Source: Puffinus mauretanicus (taxonomy: Eukaryota > Chordata > Aves > Procellariiformes > Procellariidae). From it: 64,000 bases of DNA. Location: NCBI GenBank assembly GCA_023333565.1, contig JAJKFH010000102.1:4915001-4979000 (forward strand). Reading direction: 5' to 3'. The notes under the pieces are model-generated. The model was not told the DNA's origin. It did not search any database and was given only the letters and a program-made list of their open reading frames with translations. The translations under genes were made by a program, and so were the position numbers. Positions 1-14,231 of the stretch are shown piece after piece; positions within the stretch are counted from its first letter, which is position 1, and every line of letters begins with the position of its first letter.

Positions 1-1405
<1,405 letters not shown>

Positions 1406-1423
1406 TAGGGATAATCACACTCC

Positions 1424-1479
1424 ATGTGTGTGTGCGTGTGCATGCACGCTCATGTTCTTGTGTATGTGCATGGATGTGC
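1424..1479. repeat. Degenerate TG/CATG-rich microsatellite
   Basis: A run of alternating TG with CG and CA interruptions (TGTGTGTGTGCGTGTG, then CATGCACG and TGTATGTGCATG) immediately follows the truncated end of the CR1 copy. It may mark the pre-insertion site, or have arisen later. Confidence 0.75.
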
Positions 1480-1688
1480 CTAAACCCTATTTTAAATGTA
1501 AATACACTAAAAATAGACACACCTCCACTAAACAGTCAAAGCGAGGGCAGGAATGAAAGCTATGGCCAGTAGTGTTGTGCGTCTAATTGTTACAGTAGTT
1601 AGTTAGAGGTGATGTGTAGCAGATGGATGTTACAATAATTTATCCGGTGATAATTGCACCTTCTTTTGGTCTGTCAGAAAACCCCAGT

Positions 1689-1717
1689 AAAAACAAACAA
1701 ACAAACAAACAAACAAC
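1689..1717. repeat. (CAAA)n microsatellite
   Basis: About six perfect AAAC units in tandem, followed by interrupted ACAACACCAACAAC. Simple sequence repeat in the intron with no visible function. Confidence 0.9.
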
Positions 1718-2018
1718 ACCAACAACAGAGACAATGGAGAAGAAAAATGAGAGTGCTTGGAAAGTGAAATAACCATGTATGTGTGTCTTTTGACACTTCA
1801 TCTTTATATGACCCAAGGCTGACAGATCCAGAGGATAAGTATCACTTTTCTTATAAAAGCTGGTCTGCAGAAAATTATATCCTACCCCAAGGAAAAAACG
1901 TACTTAGCCAAAAAGCAGTGTACTGTATGACTTGGCCCCTCTGTACAATAAAGTTTGTTGCTACACAAAGCTCCAGGTGGTTTTAATTTCAAACTGAATT
2001 TCTAATCTTCTCTTCCAG

Positions 2019-2207
2019 ACTCTCAGAGCAACAGAGAAGAATCTTATGGTTTTATCGTTACTACTGCAATAATCAAAATTGCTCCCTTCCTCTGGTACTG
2101 GGCAGTGCACCCAGTTGGGATCGAATGACTGTATCGGAAATGTATGCTGTGTTGAGGAGATGGAGATTTTCTAACCCTCTGGAGGCACTTGGGCTTCTGA
2201 CTTTCAG
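2019..2207 (+). CDS. PIK3C2G: PIK3C2G internal exon 1 of 9 visible (helical domain start)
   Basis: The exon is 189 bp: one base completing a codon from the previous exon, 62 full codons, then two bases (AG) of a serine codon finished by the next exon. It begins LSEQQRRILWFYRYY and contains CSLPLVLGSAPSW and NPLEALGLLTF, the start of the PIK helical domain of class II PI3Ks. The enzyme phosphorylates the 3-hydroxyl of phosphoinositides (PI and PI4P for class II) at membranes; the helical domain is a scaffold between the C2 and kinase domains. The acceptor is TTCCAG after a clean pyrimidine tract and the donor is GTAAGG. The gamma paralogue is preferred over alpha and beta because of this exon and later ones; that rests on remembered family sequence, not on a search. 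Confidence 0.95.
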
Positions 2208-5200
2208 GTAAGGGAAAATTAACCAAGTAGGAAAATAACAATAAACAGAATGATCACGTGCTGATTAATTCAGCACTTCAATTTGCTCAGCACAGTATCA
2301 TGCTTTGGTTCACGGACTGTGCTTTCAGTTCTGTCCCTGTGTCAAAGTGAAGATATAGTTGCAACTCTTGTGATGACCTTGAGTTGAATGTGCCAGCCTT
2401 GCCTTCGTGGCTGAGGTGGTTTTCTATTTCTCAGGGTAATGAAAAGACTACTTCATTCTCTATAGCAGATTCACTCAGTTTCTGGTAACAGGTGATCAGT
2501 CAAATACTTAGCACTTAACACTCCGTATCTTCAAACTACTGTACAGATATGAAGTGACTAATGGGAGATAAGGAGGACTGAAATATGCTTCCAGATTATG
2601 ATACCATGTAAATATGTACAGTCCCACCTGTAGCCCATCTTTCTGAAGTAGATAGGATGAACCTTTGAAGTCGGTTCCCCACACTTTGAATAAATTCTGT
2701 TGTGTTGCCTTATGTTCCACCCCCACTTCTTACACTGGGAGCTGGTTGTTTGTTGGAAGGCTTTCTTGATGTTAGAGATAGTCTTACCTATGATGTAACA
2801 GCAGATGTCAGGGGCCAGAATCTGTGTCAGCAGTTACATTTCCTCCAAAATCTTGGGAGGTATTTTGCGTTAAGTGACCTACCTGTGAAAACATTAAATG
2901 TGCGGATGAAACGATTGAGCAAATTCGGTTTATCAAGCCCTTGCTTGTCTCGGTACGCATAAGCTGCACCAGCTTTGCAATCTCAGTTCCATGTTGTACC
3001 TTGAGGAAAAAATACCTCACCTAAAGCTTTACTTGAGAAAAGACTGTGTACACTCACCTCCACATTATTAAAAAATAGTTATTTAATAATATAAAACTGA
3101 CTATCGACTGTTATTTCCCTCTGGATGTGATTTCCTAAGAATACCTGTGTCTCAGGTTTATATCTGAACTATTAGCAGTTTCACATGTTTGCATACATGT
3201 CTTTTTTACATTTAGTGGGAATGATGGAAGCAAAGATCCTGAAAGGTTCTGGAGCATATTATTGTTATCTTATTTGCTGTTATTAAATTATTAGAATCCA
3301 TTTCTAATTTATAAAATAACCACATAGAAAGGAGTATATGGGCAGGGTTGTCTTCCACACCCCAGAGTAGCAAGAGATTTTGAGATGGTTTGTCAGAGCA
3401 TGCCAGGCTTTCAGATCAGACCTTTTGTAAAATTTTGTTTCTGTATGGGTGGCATTCCTGCAAACGAAGAGCTTGATTGTTCTTTGAAGATGCAGCTCTG
3501 CATCAGGGTGTGGTGCAGAATATCAGTCCTGTCAGATGCTTCACAGGATATTTAATATGACTCACCCTGTCACAGAGCTTCTCAGTGTGTAGTGGATGCA
3601 GTGTACACACTGTTCATTCTGGCTAACACAAAGATTGCTGGCATGAAAAGATGGGAAGATGTCATCACTTTGTCTCTCCTGGTGCCACCGTTGGGAGTAG
3701 CTGGTACCTGCAGTGGTGCCAAAGAACAAGTACTTCTGATCAGGATCTTAGCTGGTTTGTCCCTTTAGTTTCTTTCTCACAAAAGATAATATCAATCTGA
3801 TTTTTTTGCTTCATGCTAACGCTACAGAAATAAGTTCTGGATCACAGTACAAATCCTCTTTAAAAAAAAAATTCTGTCCTTCACATATCCACAATATTTT
3901 ATAGATGCATAAACAACTGGGAAGCCAACCTTCAGAAACAGAGGGATTACAGTTCCTTAAAGATGTCTAGTTTCAGAGTTGTCTAGGTCGCATGATTTAA
4001 CTGCTGAGAGACATGTATATGCAAATTGAGACAGTGGGTTGAAGGAGAGGAATACTTTCCATATAAACAGATTCCTGAGATTTCTTCTCTTGGTTCTTTT
4101 TTCCTCAGATTTCACTCATTTTGAAAACTAACGTAGCACTGGATAGAGTCCAACTTTCCTTCACCGTTACCTTCACTAACTTTGTATTGTAGGCTCCGTA
4201 ACTGAGCTGTTTTTGAAGATTCATTCAACTCTATCCTGTATTTTGTTTGGCGTTGACAATTCATCAACTCAGTTCCTCACTTCTATCATCCACAAAACAG
4301 CTCTCTGATTTCTTGTGATTACTGAGACACAGCTGAAAGATCTATGTTCATATAAAACATGAGCAGAATATAAAAGAAACGCTCTTTATATATTCATGTC
4401 TATTTTAAGGACTTGTGTTACCATTACTATTAAATCATAGGTAAGTAAAATAAATTAGGGCTAATCTTTGTCTACATGTATTGTTAACATAATGCAAGAA
4501 TGCAGGAGCAGCTGCACTAAATCAGGCCAAAAATCAGTCTAGTGCATCCTGTCTCCAGTGGTGACCAACAATGAGAATGGGCCAAACGTAATGACACTGT
4601 GGTACTCTCCCAAATTCCAGTAATCTGCAGCTCAGAGACTTCCCAAGACAATTTTTTTTTTAGTTTAAGAGTCCTCTTGCATTTTTCTTCTATGATTTTT
4701 TCCAAATAAAAATTGACTCCACATAAAAATTCAGCTTTCAGAACATCCTGTAGCAAGGAGATCCACAGTTCAGCTCTATGATATATCATTTCTATGTATA
4801 TTAACCACATTGTTAGCAATACCATAAAAGACACCAAGAGTTTTCAATCATTCTGAATTCTGGATGCTTCCTTTGCTGGAACTTCAGTTTGCGGTGTCTT
4901 AAAGAGAACCTGAATTCCTCCTGCAGGCATGTGCTTACTCTTTATGTAGTTTAGAGAGGGAACTCAAAATCACTAGTCACTTTTGCAAGCCTTGGGCTGG
5001 GGACTCTAAATTATCCTTCTTCTCAGAGCGAAAAAGCAGCATATGTCCTGATGATTAAGCTTAAGCTTAGATTTGCAAGTATAAAGAAATGAAAATCATT
5101 GGAGGTGCTACCTCATTGCCTAGGTTAGAAGACAGCATCACAGAGCTTAAGGAGAGGTATCATGGCCCATCAGATCAAGCCCCATTATCACACATCTGAG

Positions 5201-7594
5201 TTGAATGCTCTTTGCAACTTTCTGAAACTTCTAAATTGTTTTGTTCACTACACAGTTAAATGTACAATTTAATAGATGTTTCTTGTTCTTTGAGCATGTC
5301 TCTCCAGCTTATGCTCTTCCACTTTGCAGGCACATCTCAAGGCAGCCAAACGATAACATACTCATTTATGCAGTGGAAAGGAAGAACTTTCATAAATTGG
5401 AAACACAATCATGGTACATTTCACAGATAAATTCAGTAGCAACCTTGCATCCAGTCCTTGCAGCAAGTGCATTGATTCTTAAAGCCCCAGAAGCCAACGC
5501 TTAAAAAAGCAATTTAAAAAACAATAAATGTTCCTTTAATCAATAAAGACGGGATGAAGAAGATGGCAGGGGGAAGTGCAGAATAAGATTTTACACTCTT
5601 AGTTTTACCTCTAATTTCAGGGAAGGGTGATTATAAGCCATTGCTAATTTTCCCTAAGGCAGAAGGTATAGAGCTGGCCCCTCCTACTCAGCACTGCTTA
5701 TTGGTGCCCTGTGCATTCCACCATTGACTTCACTTACTGAATCTGGTAAAAAGCCAACCTTTAGTGGAGTCAGAGCTTTCTATAACTGTATCTACTTTGC
5801 ATGGCACACTAGCCAGGGAAATGACACCAGTACATTTGTTTATTCAGAGAATTTTCTTGATGACAGAAAGAAACGAAAGGCAATGTTAGAAATGCCATCA
5901 TTTATGATGTATTACTAACATGCCAATATTTTGTGTATGTATAGAACAACCGCACTTACAAATTTTTGTCAGGTTATTTTGCTATTCAAATTATTGAAAA
6001 TGAAAGACAAAATATATTCATTAACACAAATAGCAGAATGTTTGCTCCAACCTCGTTTTTCTGGCACATATAGAGTACACGTGCAGACCTGTGAGGTATC
6101 ATGACTAGGAATCAGGAAATCAAGCTAGAATCAGGAAACAGCCACCGAAGAAGCTATGTCATTTTCCAATATTGTGCATGGCTGCGACCATTCTCAAGAG
6201 AGAACTTTATCAGGAGACAGTGGAGGTGAAGACATAACCTCACTGGTAGGCTTAAAAATTTTTCCTAGAAATTTTCTGCTAAATTCTAGCTCTGTCAGGG
6301 CAAGTGCACAGAAAAGGACATTCCTTTAAAACCATGTTTCATTTCAGAGGATTTTGAGATCGGACATTAAGGTTTTAGAGAGTTTTTATGCTACCTTACT
6401 TAATCCCCTGTATGGAGCAGGCAGAGTAGGGGAAGATATGACTCCTCCTACCTTTCCTTGACCAGAGAAGATGCTCTTTTGGTTATAGCATCCCTCAGCC
6501 TTTGACTTTCACAGTATTATTGCTAATTTTCACGTTATGTAGCAAAGTAGCTATTGAGTTTTAGAGGTTAAGATATATACCAATATATGTGAAACTCGGT
6601 TTCTAACCAATAATTATAATAAAATGTGATAGCTTGAAGCCAGAGTTTGTTCTTACACCTTTGAAAGCCAAATTGATTTTAGAAGTGTTGAATCAGATTG
6701 TCATTGTTTTAATAAAAGCAGAATGTGAACTGTTCCCTGAGAGTCCACAGCAAAATGCCCAACACAGTATTTATCAAACAGATACAGCTAGAGCATATCT
6801 TTCCTGTTTGCATCTTACTAGGTTTAAAAGGCTGTAGTTGTATATCGATGTGGAGAGCAAACACAGGCTTATGCAAAGAAATAAAGTAAGAACAAAACAA
6901 CAGTCTACAATTAATTTGATACTTTGATATACAGAGCACACTATTGGTAAAGCTTTAAAACTGATTTGTAGTAATGTACATGAAATTTAGTGATAACTTA
7001 TGTGGAGATGTATGCACTGTTAGGAATAGACAACTCTTCATTTTAAGCGTTATAATGTGATTAATTCTTTTTTTTTTTTCCACGGCCTTTAACAATTTTT
7101 AGCTTTCTTGGCAATAAATATGAAGGTACTACAACAGACAGCTATAGCAAGACAGCTAACAATGGACAACTATGTAGGATGTGGCATGCTTTCTGTACAT
7201 AAGTATGCAATCTAATCAGGAGGTTGAACCTGTAAATAATCAAGTTTTCCATGTTTTGTTCTTTTGTTTTAATGTAACAGAGGACAAAGTTTGTCTCTGG
7301 GCTGAGAAGAACCTTCTAGATCATACAGGTTTCTAATGGAAAACTGCTTTTTGTTAATTTCTTCCTATCTTGTTCTCTCCTGGGATATGGTTCACCATAT
7401 GGTCTCCATGACATTTTAAACTTATTACTAGTTGTTTTAGTCAGAATTTCTTGTAGAAAATCTATGTAAGCATTACTTATATATTTCCTATATAAAACTG
7501 TTAACTATATTTCCTGTGAGTACATTCTACAGATCCATCTGCCAATCAGTCAGCCAAAGCAATAGCTAGTGTATCTGACCATAAGCTTTGCAGT

Positions 7595-7614
7595 GGGGGG
7601 GGGAATGGGGAGGG
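7595..7614 (+). other. G-run cluster, potential G-quadruplex
   Basis: Nine Gs, AAT, four Gs, A, three Gs. With the first run split in two this offers four G-tracts within 20 nt, the usual minimal pattern for an intramolecular quadruplex on the coding strand, so also in the pre-mRNA. The role is unknown. Confidence 0.5.
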
Positions 7615-10600
7615 TTTGCATGTCTTATCACAATGAGGAGTGGATATATTACTCTCTTTCAACTGAAAATTTTGAAAATTCAGTGTCTTTTTTACTGACA
7701 GCATTTGTTATCTTTCTGTCCTTTCTTTTAGTTCCTTGCCATTTTTTAATCTTCATACACTCACACAGTGTTTTCTTTAGAAGCCCTCAGAGGAATGAAG
7801 AAAATCACCAACAGAAAGCAAAAAGTCCTGCTGCTTTTATCCGTGTGCTAAAACTAAAGGAATTTCTTAATTATTATTCTTCATGTTTCTTCTCTCTTCC
7901 TGTCTAATTACTTTTAAAATACTTAAACTGCCCCCAAAACTTATCTGTCTACTCTTTTAAACAGTTCCTCCATACTTTCTCTCCAGGTGCCCAGTAGCAC
8001 CTGTCAGTGACATGATATCCTTTACTACTTAGAGGGTTTTTTGGTTTTGAATTTGTATCTTCATTCCAATAGGTTTGCTAACTCAGCCTTCCTTGCTTCT
8101 ACCAGGTTTAATAACATGTATTTTGTGGGACCAGAGTCGGTCTTTTTTTGAAAATGCCACAGAACTTAAAATGTGAAGGGAATTGCAGAAATATGTGGCA
8201 TGTTGTAAGCCTTTAACTTAAAAGATGGTTTGTGAAAGGTCATTCTGTTCTCTACAGAGATCCTCACATGCTAGAAAATGTAGTGAACTGTACAGTTCCA
8301 TTTACCTGACAAAATATCTTCCAGCACAGGGTTATTTGAGACAGTGCAATAAAACTGTTAAAAATGAAATGCACATCTATTTCTCATTTACAATCAAGTC
8401 ACCACTGGCAAATGCTAAAATCTCAGGAGAATTTTACAAATCCACAGGATGCCTCGGCAGCGCTTAGTTTTCTGTTTGAATCTGGTTTAGCTGAAAGGTA
8501 CAGCTAGACAAATAGCTCCCTATTGGCTATCTATACGAAAAGAATCAAACACTGTAAGTTGTTCTTACTTCTAAAGCAAATTGTAATCTATGCTCATCCA
8601 GCTCAAAATTCAACTTTTAAAAAACCGTCTTATAGTCTCAAGGGAGACCTAACAATCTACAGCTACTTAGACAGAAGTTATAAAATGGATGGCTGTCAAT
8701 CTTTGGCATCATGCAGGGAGGGAAGAACAAAACAGAAAAGGGGGTGTTGGGGTTAAATATCAAAGGAAATTATAATTTAAGGAGAATCCAGGTTGTGAAA
8801 CAAGCTGTGAAGGGGAAATTTGAAGTCCTGCATGGTGTCATCTATTGCTAAGGACCAGAGTCAACAACCATAATTTACATACTGTTTATTTTTCAGTAGT
8901 GTCTCTGAGTATGTAAACCTGAAACAAATTTATAAGAAGTCACAATCTCTGTTGTGGAGTACTCATTACCTGAAGAGAGGACAAATAAAATCCACCAAAA
9001 GAAGAAAGCTACAATATGTTACAATGCAGTCAGGCAAATTAATGAGGAACATCATAGTTCTATTCACTTAATTATTTATTGACCAATAGGTTGTTTGTCG
9101 AGGGAAAAAAAATACAATTAGAAGTAATTGGAAACCTGGGTGAAAATTACCATTTTGAAACTATGCAAAGAAAGAGTCATACAAGCATTGTTAAAGGTTT
9201 TAGTTTTAAGTTGCTTTTTTTCTAGCTAAATTCTCAGAGATTTTGGTGACAACCATAAAACAGCTAGAGGAGTGCCTGAATCTCCTGCCTCTCTAAAGCC
9301 ACTATCAGAGGCCCCATGTCAGGAACCTGATAATCTATGGTTCAAATCCTTCACAAAATTGATCTGATATAGATAAGCTGTGGTACAGATGAGCTCCTCT
9401 TTCTTAGGAGAGTACCCTTAAAGAGTGGAATATTGAATTTGTTGTGATACAGTTGTCTCATTTCTCTGCTTCCAAAGTTTTCAGTATGTGTAAATAATTA
9501 CATATTCATTGTAGCAAGCCCTGGAAATTAGCTGTCCCCTAATAGCCAAACTATGAAGCTGTTTTTCTTAGGCCTGAAGTGATTTCTCTTGCATTGAGTC
9601 ACAGAGCCAAAAAATCAATTAATTGTGTCCTCTAATCAAAACTAATTTATGGATTACTGAAATCAGATTTGATGCCACACTCAAAAGTTTGCAAGATTAT
9701 TCACTGGAAAAACCCTTCTAGCCCTAATTAATTACCAGACTACAAGATGGCATAGTTTCCAGGCATGTGAAGAGTAGGATTTTTTTACTCAGATCTGCTT
9801 CTAGACCTTACCCCATTATTGGCTTTTAGCAAATAAACTGATGTATATAAGCATGAATAGCATAAACACCATGTGATACTAGTTGAGTTCGTAAGCATTT
9901 GCTGTAGTTCTAGCGTATCTGAGGATGTTAAATGTTTGCTCAAATACAAATGTAAGGGGTAAACAAACACAATTAAATATTTTTCTATTGTACCTGTGGC
10001 CCTGAACAACACTGAAATTCAAGAGAGCGATGGGTATTACATCTGGGGCTTAACAAATTGTCAGCTAGTTAAGAGAACATGTTAACTGCCCGTTCTTTCA
10101 AAAAGATTCAACTCAGCCTCAAGCTGACCTCAAGATTTACAAGCTGAAAGACACAGTTTAGTAACCAGGACCAACAAATTACCAAAATCTCATTCAAGAA
10201 GAGTGACAAGAATCATGTTTCCTGAAACAAACTAACCTGTAGATTTTTCACCACAGTGCCTATGCACTTGAGCTCATCATTTTTCTAATCACATCTCTAT
10301 AGATACTTAGTTATAGCTCCAGTTTTGACTTACAGTAAATTAATTCTAAACAAATTAAATATTAGCTGTTGAATTTTCTGGAAAGGTTGGGATTAAAACA
10401 ATTTTATCGTTCTTTGTTTATCTGGAAAAAATTTAGGAGTTTCTCTCATCATAGCATTGCATATATTCAAATGCTGGCTGCTAGTAAGGACAAGCAGTAA
10501 CTAAGTAATAACATTTTTCTGCTTGACTTGGTGCCTATATAGAGCATATTTCACTGTTCAGTAACCTGTTGAACTAGGCGAGAAGGGGAAGGGAAAGACT

Positions 10601-10782
10601 AATTTCCATATTATCTGCACATGTTTGGCACACAGGCCTTTGGAGCAATTGCATAATTAGAAGATAGGATGATATGAAAGGGATTATTTTTTTTAATATG
10701 CAGTCCTCTTCAAATATGTTTTGTTCTAAATAGCCATGTGAACATTAAAGTAACAACTTCATATTCCTAGTATGTTGCCTAG

Positions 10783-10804
10783 AATAAATAAATAAATAAA
10801 TAAT
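10783..10804. repeat. (ATAA)n microsatellite
   Basis: Five tandem AATA/ATAA units, uninterrupted. Simple intronic repeat. Confidence 0.9.
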
Positions 10805-12988
10805 CCTTGCAAAATCGGCTAATTTGGTGCTATCATGATAATTTATTTATAATGTATTCCCTCTCTCCTCATCAAGGCCCTCTCAGCATTATACAAACAA
10901 TTATAAACTGTATTAAAAACATCATCAAATATGTACCATAACAGACAAACAAAATAATAAAATCAGACCTGAGCTGCGTTGTTAAAAGAGGGTTTGAAAG
11001 TGCTACAGGTGGCAGCTGATTGCAGCACAGAAGCCAGGTCTTTCAAGTAGGTCCAACTGTTAGACTTTTTTTTTCAAAATATCCACATTTTTATTTGATG
11101 GCCTGTAGTTAATTCAAAATATTGTTTTGCTTCAGCTTGTTTTATTGAACTTAAAAGCTCAACCTTAGAGCTGCGGGTGCCATTATACTTCTGAGCATCT
11201 ACTTTTACAATTTCTTCTCTTTCTCTCTTGATAGCAATGAGCAGTCATTGCTGCAAATGTGGTACTGTCTCTCGTATTTCACTTCTGATTTATTTTTCTA
11301 GTGGGTATATTGTTGGCAAAAGGTGCTGGATGGGAAGCTGGGAAAAGAGCAATCTGGTTTTGTGTTGAGCTCATAAAGCAGTAATACTGGTGGCCCTGTG
11401 ACACCTTCTGCCATACATGATGGTTCTGATTTCAAAGGACTTTCTCTAGGGTGAATTGACAGGATAATCTGTCCCCTTTACTCATAATTTTTATGTATGC
11501 CTAGACTGCCAAATCAGAGATTTTCAAAAGAGCCTAATAGCCGTATCAGTTCAGAGGGGAGGGATTCACTGCTTTTCGTGGGGCAGATACTTGCCCTCAG
11601 AGAACTGGATCAAAGCCCAGCAGCTCCTTTGAACAATATCTGATTGACTGTGGTGCTGTTTGAAGACATTTTTGCCCCTTTGGCAGAGATGAGCACTCTT
11701 GTGTTTCTGGTGACTGAAAGGTCTGTATGAACATTTCCAGTTTGCTTCAGGAGAAGACAGAAAAGAGTCTTGGGGTGGCAATGGACAAGCTTCAAGTACC
11801 AACAGATAGTTAAGGGTGACACAACGTAGCAGACATACACAGAAGAACACATCTGTTCCTTTCCTTGTGAAAGCGGGACAGCAGCAGAACAACTAACTGT
11901 GAACCAATCTAGGCAACTTCTGTGTACATGAAATTCTCTGTGTATCATGATTAATGTCACAAATGCAACACACAAAAAGGTGGAAATTATTTTTGTATTT
12001 TATTTTTTCAAAAGAGTCCTTAAAAGATTATTTTTCAGCTTTCAAATATTAAAAGAAGCACTGTATACTTTTTGTCTTTTTCTCTGAAAAGAGAGAAAAT
12101 GTTCTGTTAAGAGTCAGTTTTAATCAGTCAGGTTACACCAAAATTTCATTCTTTTTCTTTTTTAAAGAAAAATGTTTTGACCAGCTATATTGTCCAGCCT
12201 TCTTTCCCTGTTTTATCATTGCTGCCACACCATGTTTTCCTCTTTTATCATTTTTACAGTTAGAGCTCCATCACAAAATCTATATTAGGCTACAGCTACT
12301 CTGGTTTCAACAAAACTTTGTTGAGAATACAGCTTATGCTGAATACACAAACATTTTCCCATCAGAAATGGCTGTTTCACTGACTTGGAGCCTTTCTGGG
12401 GGAAGGTGTTGATTTTTTACTAAATTTTCCTTCAGAAAAACTAAAAAGAAATCATGTTTTCCATTTCAAAATTATTTCTATTTAAAAAATATTTTTTATT
12501 GTGTTATGATTCGAACCAGAAGAGCTGACATTGGAATAAATTGTCTGAAATGAATCCTTTTTGTGTGAGAGATTTCAATCTTTTGTGCTGTTGCTCAGAA
12601 CAAAAGAAGTCTTCAAGTGACTGTTAAAAGTTCCCATGGCACGGAAATTTCCTATTTCAGGAAAGTAGGAGCAGCAAGAGAAGATCCATAATTTGCTTCA
12701 CATTTCAGTACATGTAAAGGAAATTACAATATATGGTAGCTCAAATTAAAAAAGGTATTTGAAGATCAGTGGGTTTTTTTTTTCCCTGTATGACACTGTA
12801 ACAGTTAGTCCAATTAAGTTATCTGCTATGTATTTCTTGACTCTTGTTACAGTAAAGCAAATGAATTGATTTTTTTCCTATTTTATTTTGAGAGAAAACC
12901 GGGTTTTCTAACATCTTATATCAGTGAGAGCTCGGGATAGTTGCAGTGGTTCACTAGCTCTTAATGATATCTATTTGTTTTGCTCTAG

Positions 12989-13082
12989 TTTTCCAGATCA
13001 AGATATTCGCAGAACAGCAGTCCAACAAATAGAAAATCTGTCAAATGATGAATTGTTAGAATACCTCCCACAGCTGGTTCAG
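12989..13082 (+). CDS. PIK3C2G: PIK3C2G internal exon 2 of 9 visible (helical domain)
   Basis: The exon is 94 bp: one base completing the serine codon begun in the previous exon, then 31 codons ending exactly in phase 0. It reads FPDQDIRRTAVQQIENL and then NDELLEYLPQLVQ, the hallmark helical-repeat segment shared by class I and II PI3Ks (FPDQ followed by an ELLxYLPQLVQ helix). Acceptor TGCTCTAG, donor GTAAGG. The open frame extends a little on both sides, but the conserved part stops exactly at the splice sites, which sets the boundaries. Confidence 0.96.
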
Positions 13083-14136
13083 GTAAGGAAGAAATTGACA
13101 GCCAAGGAAGTTTTCTGTCCAGATCAATAACTTTATTAAATACTTTTTATTCTTTCAGTTTAATTGATACATTGTAAGAGGAATAAATAAATAGACTGTT
13201 TTCCACTCAAGAGAATGTAGTTGTTTGGCATGCTGATTGAACTTTTCTGTATACTACAAGAAGGTATTTTTAAGTAAAAAAGAAAAATAAAAAATACATC
13301 TGAACAAGAGAAATTCTGCTATGACCACCAAACCAGGGGCTGGCGGTGGCAGGGCTTTGTTGCAGACAAGGAAGCAAATGGTGTTGCAACGAATCACAGT
13401 TTTCTTAACACTACATATACAGGGAAAATCATTGTCAGTACAGAGTAATCAGGGCAATTAGGGTGTAGAATTGTCTCTTTATAGATGTACATTGCATTTC
13501 ACTGGAAATTAATGTTTTACAAGTTAAGTCCTGTGTTACAGTTAAGGAGGAACCAGCCATTTCGAAAGATTTATACCCTTACTTTGTAACACTGTGCACA
13601 TGGATTGCTTACAATTCCACAGTTCAGAGTTCCTCAGGGGGTTTTGTGTGTTTTTAAATATATATTTATATAAATACATGTACATATATACACATGTCTA
13701 GACAGACATATATGTATACATGTATGAATATATTTATGTAATCCACTATTGTGAACCTGCATAGCTTTCAGCATTCACACAGTAGGACACTTATGTGACC
13801 TTTCACCTTCCACAGCTTCTGTTTCACAAATAAGTTTATTTTCCAAACCAGGTAATCAGATAAAAATTTAAATATAGCATTGATAGTTTTAAGTGGGGGA
13901 AGAAAAGCTGCGTATTTACATATATGTTAACACAGCCAGAATCAGGATGGTATCTGCCTGTCTTATAGGTGGTGGCAGACACTTGTGTCCTGAAGTTTCT
14001 TTGCTCATTGCATTGCTAGGGCATTCTCCATATGTTGGATTGCTTCATTCAAACTAAGCACTGATTAATTTTGTTATAAAGGAAAGACAACAAAGCCGGC
14101 ATACAAATGATGGTTGTTATTAATTTATCTGTTAAG
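13083..14136 (+). other. PIK3C2G: Intron of 1054 bp
   Basis: Separates the FPDQ exon from the VLKFEW exon. It starts GTAAGG and ends TCTGTTAAG. It carries a TA/CA-rich simple-sequence tract at 13651-13740; nothing else was recognised. Confidence 0.85.
13651..13740. repeat. Degenerate TA/TACA-rich low-complexity tract
   Basis: Interleaved TATATA, TACATG, ACATATATACACATG and TATGTATACATG units with imperfect palindromic character. It is probably a decayed (TA/CA)n microsatellite. Confidence 0.75.
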
Positions 14137-14231
14137 GTGCTCAAGTTTGAGTGGAGTCTTGAAAGCCCTCTAGTGAAACTCCTGTTGAATCGTTCTCTTC
14201 AGAGCATCCAAATAGCCCATCAACTTTACTG
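14137..14231 (+). CDS. PIK3C2G: PIK3C2G internal exon 3 of 9 visible (helical domain)
   Basis: The exon is 95 bp: 31 codons starting in phase 0 with [17 protein letters not shown] and ending [13 protein letters not shown], then TG, the first two bases of a Trp codon completed 27.8 kb downstream. The KFEW..ESPLV..LL..RSLQ..Q.AH.LYW pattern is the conserved core of the PIK helical domain. The donor GTAAGA is good. The acceptor is relatively poor: TTATCTGTTAAG has purines next to the AG. This exon directly precedes the largest intron in the window. Confidence 0.95.

Larger units (their letters stand above)
1406..2018 (+). other. PIK3C2G: Intron (3' part) upstream of the first visible PI3K exon
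   Basis: This stretch is the 3' end of an intron whose 5' part is outside the window. It holds a TG-rich tract and a CAAA microsatellite and ends in a good acceptor: a pyrimidine-rich tract and TTCCAG ending at 2018. No further coding exon was recognised here. Confidence 0.8.
2208..12988 (+). other. PIK3C2G: Intron of about 10.8 kb
   Basis: AT-rich intron between the exons at 2019-2207 and 12989-13082. It starts GTAAGG and ends TGCTCTAG. Short ORFs on both strands have no recognisable domain and atypical composition for coding DNA. It contains a G-run cluster at 7595-7614, an ATAA microsatellite at 10783-10804, a short near-tandem repeat at 6105-6140 (AATCAGGAAA twice), and a stretch at about 5140-5205 faintly like a CR1 3' end. 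No RNA gene or nested gene was seen. Confidence 0.8.

Noticed and set aside
5140..5205. Segment (CACAGAGCTTAAGGAG, CATCAGATCAAGCCCC) resembling the antisense 3' end of a CR1 element
   Set aside because: Only two short blocks fit and the flanks do not continue the pattern, so it is too weak to annotate without an alignment.
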